DNA of 15,770 nt from Clostridia bacterium BRH_c25 (GTDB lineage Bacteria > Bacillota_A > Clostridia > Lutisporales > Lutisporaceae), in the NCBI GenBank assembly GCA_001515955.1, contig LOES01000129.1:1-15770 (forward strand), in the 5' to 3' direction. The position numbers and the translations under genes were made by a program. Each line of letters starts with the position of its first letter. Position 1 is the first letter of the stretch. The notes under the pieces are model-generated. The model was not told where the DNA came from, made no database searches, and saw only the letters and a list, made by a program, of their open reading frames with translations. This document shows, in pieces, positions 13,951 through 15,770 of this stretch.

Positions 13951-13974
13951 TATTTGCAAAAGGAGGAACACGTT

Positions 13975-15465
13975 ATGGATCCGTTATCATTTGTCAGGAA
14001 AGAACCTTACAGGCTATATATAAATGGAGAATTTGCAGCCTCCGAATCCGGCGAAACCTTTGATGCAATAAATCCAGCGGACAATCAGCCTTTTGCAAAA
14101 GCCTACAAAGGCGGCGCTGCAGACGTCAGGAAGGCTATAACGGCAGCACGGCGAGCTTATGACGAAGGTCCCTGGGGGAGGATGTCAGCCAAGGAACGGA
14201 GTAAGCTTCTCCTCAAAGCGGGAAAAATCCTGTCCGGAAGATTGGAAGAGTTTGCGGTGATTGAGACACTGGAATGTGGGAAGCTTTACATGAGCGCCCT
14301 CTATTATGAAGCACAGATGAGCGTCGATGCTTTTGAATATTTTGCAGGCAAGGCCCGCTGCCTTGAAGGGAAGGTTCTTCCTTGTGAGGCAGGTCATCTG
14401 AATTATGTATTATGGCAGCCCTGCGGAGTTGTGGGGGAGATACTTCCGTGGAACGGCCCGTTTATGATGGGCTGCCAAAAAGTCTGTGCCATCCTGGCGG
14501 CAGGCAACACTGTAGTCATCAAGCCCTCCTCATGGGCTTCATTAAGTATGCTGCTGATAGCAGAGGTATTCCACGAAGCGGGTTTTCCGGCAGGAGTCGT
14601 TAACCTGGTTACAGGTTCTGGTGACGAGGTCGGGGATGAGCTTGTGAGCAGTCCGCTGGTTGACATGGTTTCCATGACCGGGGGGACAGAGGTTGGCAAG
14701 CAGATTATCGGCAGGTCAAAGGACACTGTGAAGGATATTGCCTTGGAGCTTGGGGGCAAAAGCCCCAACATCGTTTTTGACGATGTGGATGTGGATGAGG
14801 CTGCAAAATGGGCAAGATTCGCCTTTACCCTGAACTCAGGCCAGGTTTGCGTATCCGGTACGAGATTAATACTTCACAGGAACATTTATGAAGAATTCAT
14901 TGCCAGGCTAAAAGCAGCATGTGAGAAATCGGTACCCGGCAACGGGTTTGATTATGAAAAGGGCGTGAATTTCAGCACGCTGATCTCCAAAGAACATGCA
15001 AAAAATGTATGGAGCTATATTGAAAAAGGGAAGTCGGAAGGTGCAAGGGTAATCATAGGTGCAGAACCCTATGCCGACCCTGTACTTGCTAAAGGCAATT
15101 TTGTTCCGCCAACAGTCTTTGCAGATGTAACACCTGATATGTCAATATTCCAGGAAGAAATATTCGGTCCTGTTGTGTGCATAACACCCTTTGAAACCGA
15201 GGAAGAGGCAATTGAGATTGCAAACTCTACGAAATATGGTTTGGCCGGGGCAGTGTTCTCGTCGAACATCAAACGTGCACTGAGGGTTGCTGAGAAGATA
15301 AAGGGCGGACAGATTTATGTCAATACATACTTCAGCAAGGGCATGATAGAATCTCCCGGTACCGGGTGGAAGGAAAGCGGCATCGGTGTGGCAGGCATTC
15401 ATAAGTACATGATATCAAAAACTGTCTTTGTTGATATGATGGATGGGAGTATTCCGCCGGCATAA
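13975..15465 (+). CDS. NAD(P)-dependent aldehyde dehydrogenase (betaine-aldehyde dehydrogenase-like)
   Basis: A 496-residue classical ALDH. Catalytic residues are all visible: Asn160 in LPWNGPF, Lys183 in IKPSSW, Glu258 in LELGGKSPN, nucleophile Cys292 in NSGQVCVSG and Glu395 in EEIFGPVV. The start is taken at ATG 13975, because AAAGGAGG (about 13958-13965) sits 9 bases upstream; the in-frame TTG at 13954 lies before that site and would add 7 unlikely residues. The enzyme oxidises an aldehyde to a carboxylate, forming NAD(P)H. General similarity is to betaine- and amino-aldehyde dehydrogenases. Being next to a Grd-type subunit, it could make the glycine- or betaine-like acid which that system then reduces; this is inference. 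It begins 24 bases after the RibF-like gene. Confidence 0.93.
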   Translation: MDPLSFVRKEPYRLYINGEFAASESGETFDAINPADNQPFAKAYKGGAADVRKAITAARRAYDEGPWGRMSAKERSKLLLKAGKILSGRLEEFAVIETLECGKLYMSALYYEAQMSVDAFEYFAGKARCLEGKVLPCEAGHLNYVLWQPCGVVGEILPWNGPFMMGCQKVCAILAAGNTVVIKPSSWASLSMLLIAEVFHEAGFPAGVVNLVTGSGDEVGDELVSSPLVDMVSMTGGTEVGKQIIGRSKDTVKDIALELGGKSPNIVFDDVDVDEAAKWARFAFTLNSGQVCVSGTRLILHRNIYEEFIARLKAACEKSVPGNGFDYEKGVNFSTLISKEHAKNVWSYIEKGKSEGARVIIGAEPYADPVLAKGNFVPPTVFADVTPDMSIFQEEIFGPVVCITPFETEEEAIEIANSTKYGLAGAVFSSNIKRALRVAEKIKGGQIYVNTYFSKGMIESPGTGWKESGIGVAGIHKYMISKTVFVDMMDGSIPPA

Positions 15466-15498
15466 ACCGAAGGCATATGAGAAAATATCTTTCGGTTT
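15464..15498. other. Hairpin overlapping the ALDH stop codon
   Basis: AAACCGAA (15464-15471) pairs with TTCGGTTT (15491-15498). The stem extends by a G-T and a G-C pair, and inner ATAT arms can close it to a GAGAAA loop with one bulged C. It begins within the TAA stop of the ALDH gene and ends right at the next AAAGGAG. Without a T run it is probably an intercistronic stability or coupling element rather than a terminator. Confidence 0.5.
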
Positions 15499-15525
15499 AA
15501 AGGAGAATATAAAGGAGTGGTTTTT

Positions 15526-15770
15526 TTGGCTATACTTAAAGCGGTACACTATATTAATCAATTTTATGCAGGGCTTGGGGGAGAGGCTATGGCAGATGTG
15601 GGCTTAAGCCTGCTGGATGATAAGAAAGGGCCTGCATTGGGATTGGAGAAGCTTTGGAACGAAGAGCTGGAAATTGTAAAAATAATTGTCTGTGGAGATA
15701 ATTTTATAAATAATGACGATAATTTTCAAAGCATTGCCCCCGAAATCAAAAAAATAGTCAGAGAAGTAAA
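15526..15770 (+). CDS. N-terminus of a glycine/sarcosine/betaine reductase component B-type subunit (partial)
   Basis: The first 81 codons of a gene that runs off the window. The opening AVHYINQFYAGLGGE closely matches the HYINQFF-GIGGE start of GrdB/GrdF/GrdI subunits, followed by an AD motif, GPALGLEKLW, and the family's VVCGDN-type strand (here IIVCGDNF). In this family component B binds the amine substrate and, through a selenocysteine much further along, breaks the C-N bond. The selenocysteine part is outside the window. I prefer the TTG start at 15526, with AAAGGAG at 15511-15517 placed 8 bases upstream. GTG at 15517 is an in-frame alternative using AAAGGAG at 15499-15505. Family membership is well supported; which amine it handles is open, and it appears divergent from standard GrdB (LLDDKKG replaces the usual acidic stretch). 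Confidence 0.82.
   Translation, partial: MAILKAVHYINQFYAGLGGEAMADVGLSLLDDKKGPALGLEKLWNEELEIVKIIVCGDNFINNDDNFQSIAPEIKKIVREV

Noticed and set aside
13954..13974. An upstream TTG start for the aldehyde dehydrogenase
   Set aside because: The ribosome binding site AAAGGAGG lies downstream of this TTG and is correctly spaced for the ATG at 13975.

Overview
The window looks like chromosomal DNA of an anaerobic Clostridia-type Firmicute. The reasons are strong GGAGG-type ribosome binding sites, frequent GTG/TTG starts, moderate GC, tight operons with ATGA overlaps, and at the right edge the start of a glycine/sarcosine/betaine-reductase-type subunit, a family typical of amino-acid-fermenting anaerobes. 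No rRNA, tRNA, CRISPR array, insertion sequence or phage gene was seen. No gene-free stretch exceeds 300 bases; the longest is the 289-base regulatory region at 9402-9690.

Left region (1-8442, all + strand): the tail of a membrane protein, then an eight-gene operon with gaps of at most 12 bases and three ATGA overlaps. The genes are an Old-Yellow-Enzyme flavoprotein with a cysteine-rich tail, a free-standing acyl carrier protein (ACP), a PLP-dependent alpha-oxoamine synthase, a sphingosine/diacylglycerol-type lipid kinase, a ThiL/AIR-synthase-fold protein, a FabF-like ketosynthase, an extended SDR reductase, and a radical SAM protein with a SPASM/twitch-like C-terminus. A strong A/T-stem hairpin ends the operon. 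ACP + alpha-oxoamine synthase + NAD-dependent extended SDR + lipid kinase is the gene set of bacterial sphingoid-base/ceramide-phosphate loci such as that of Caulobacter. I infer that this operon makes a phosphorylated long-chain amino-ketone or amino-alcohol lipid, or a related signal, with extra tailoring by the ketosynthase, flavoprotein, ThiL-like protein and radical SAM enzyme. This is the best candidate for an undescribed system here.

Right region (8463-15770): a SorC-family regulator on the minus strand is divergent from a + strand operon encoding a DeoC/LacD-type class I aldolase, a zinc alcohol dehydrogenase, an APC-superfamily permease, a RibF-like protein with an eroded FAD-synthetase domain, a betaine-aldehyde-dehydrogenase-like ALDH and the N-terminus of a Grd component-B-type subunit. 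The intergenic region has two well-formed sigma-A promoters and four copies of TAATGTAA (one with a mismatch) placed on or beside them, which are likely SorC operators. I infer an inducible pathway that imports an amine or amino-acid-like compound, processes it by aldol cleavage and alcohol/aldehyde oxidation, and ends with reductive C-N cleavage by a Grd-type selenoenzyme. The permease and RibF-like genes differ in codon choice from the rest and are separated by a perfect 14-bp hairpin, suggesting they joined the operon as a unit.
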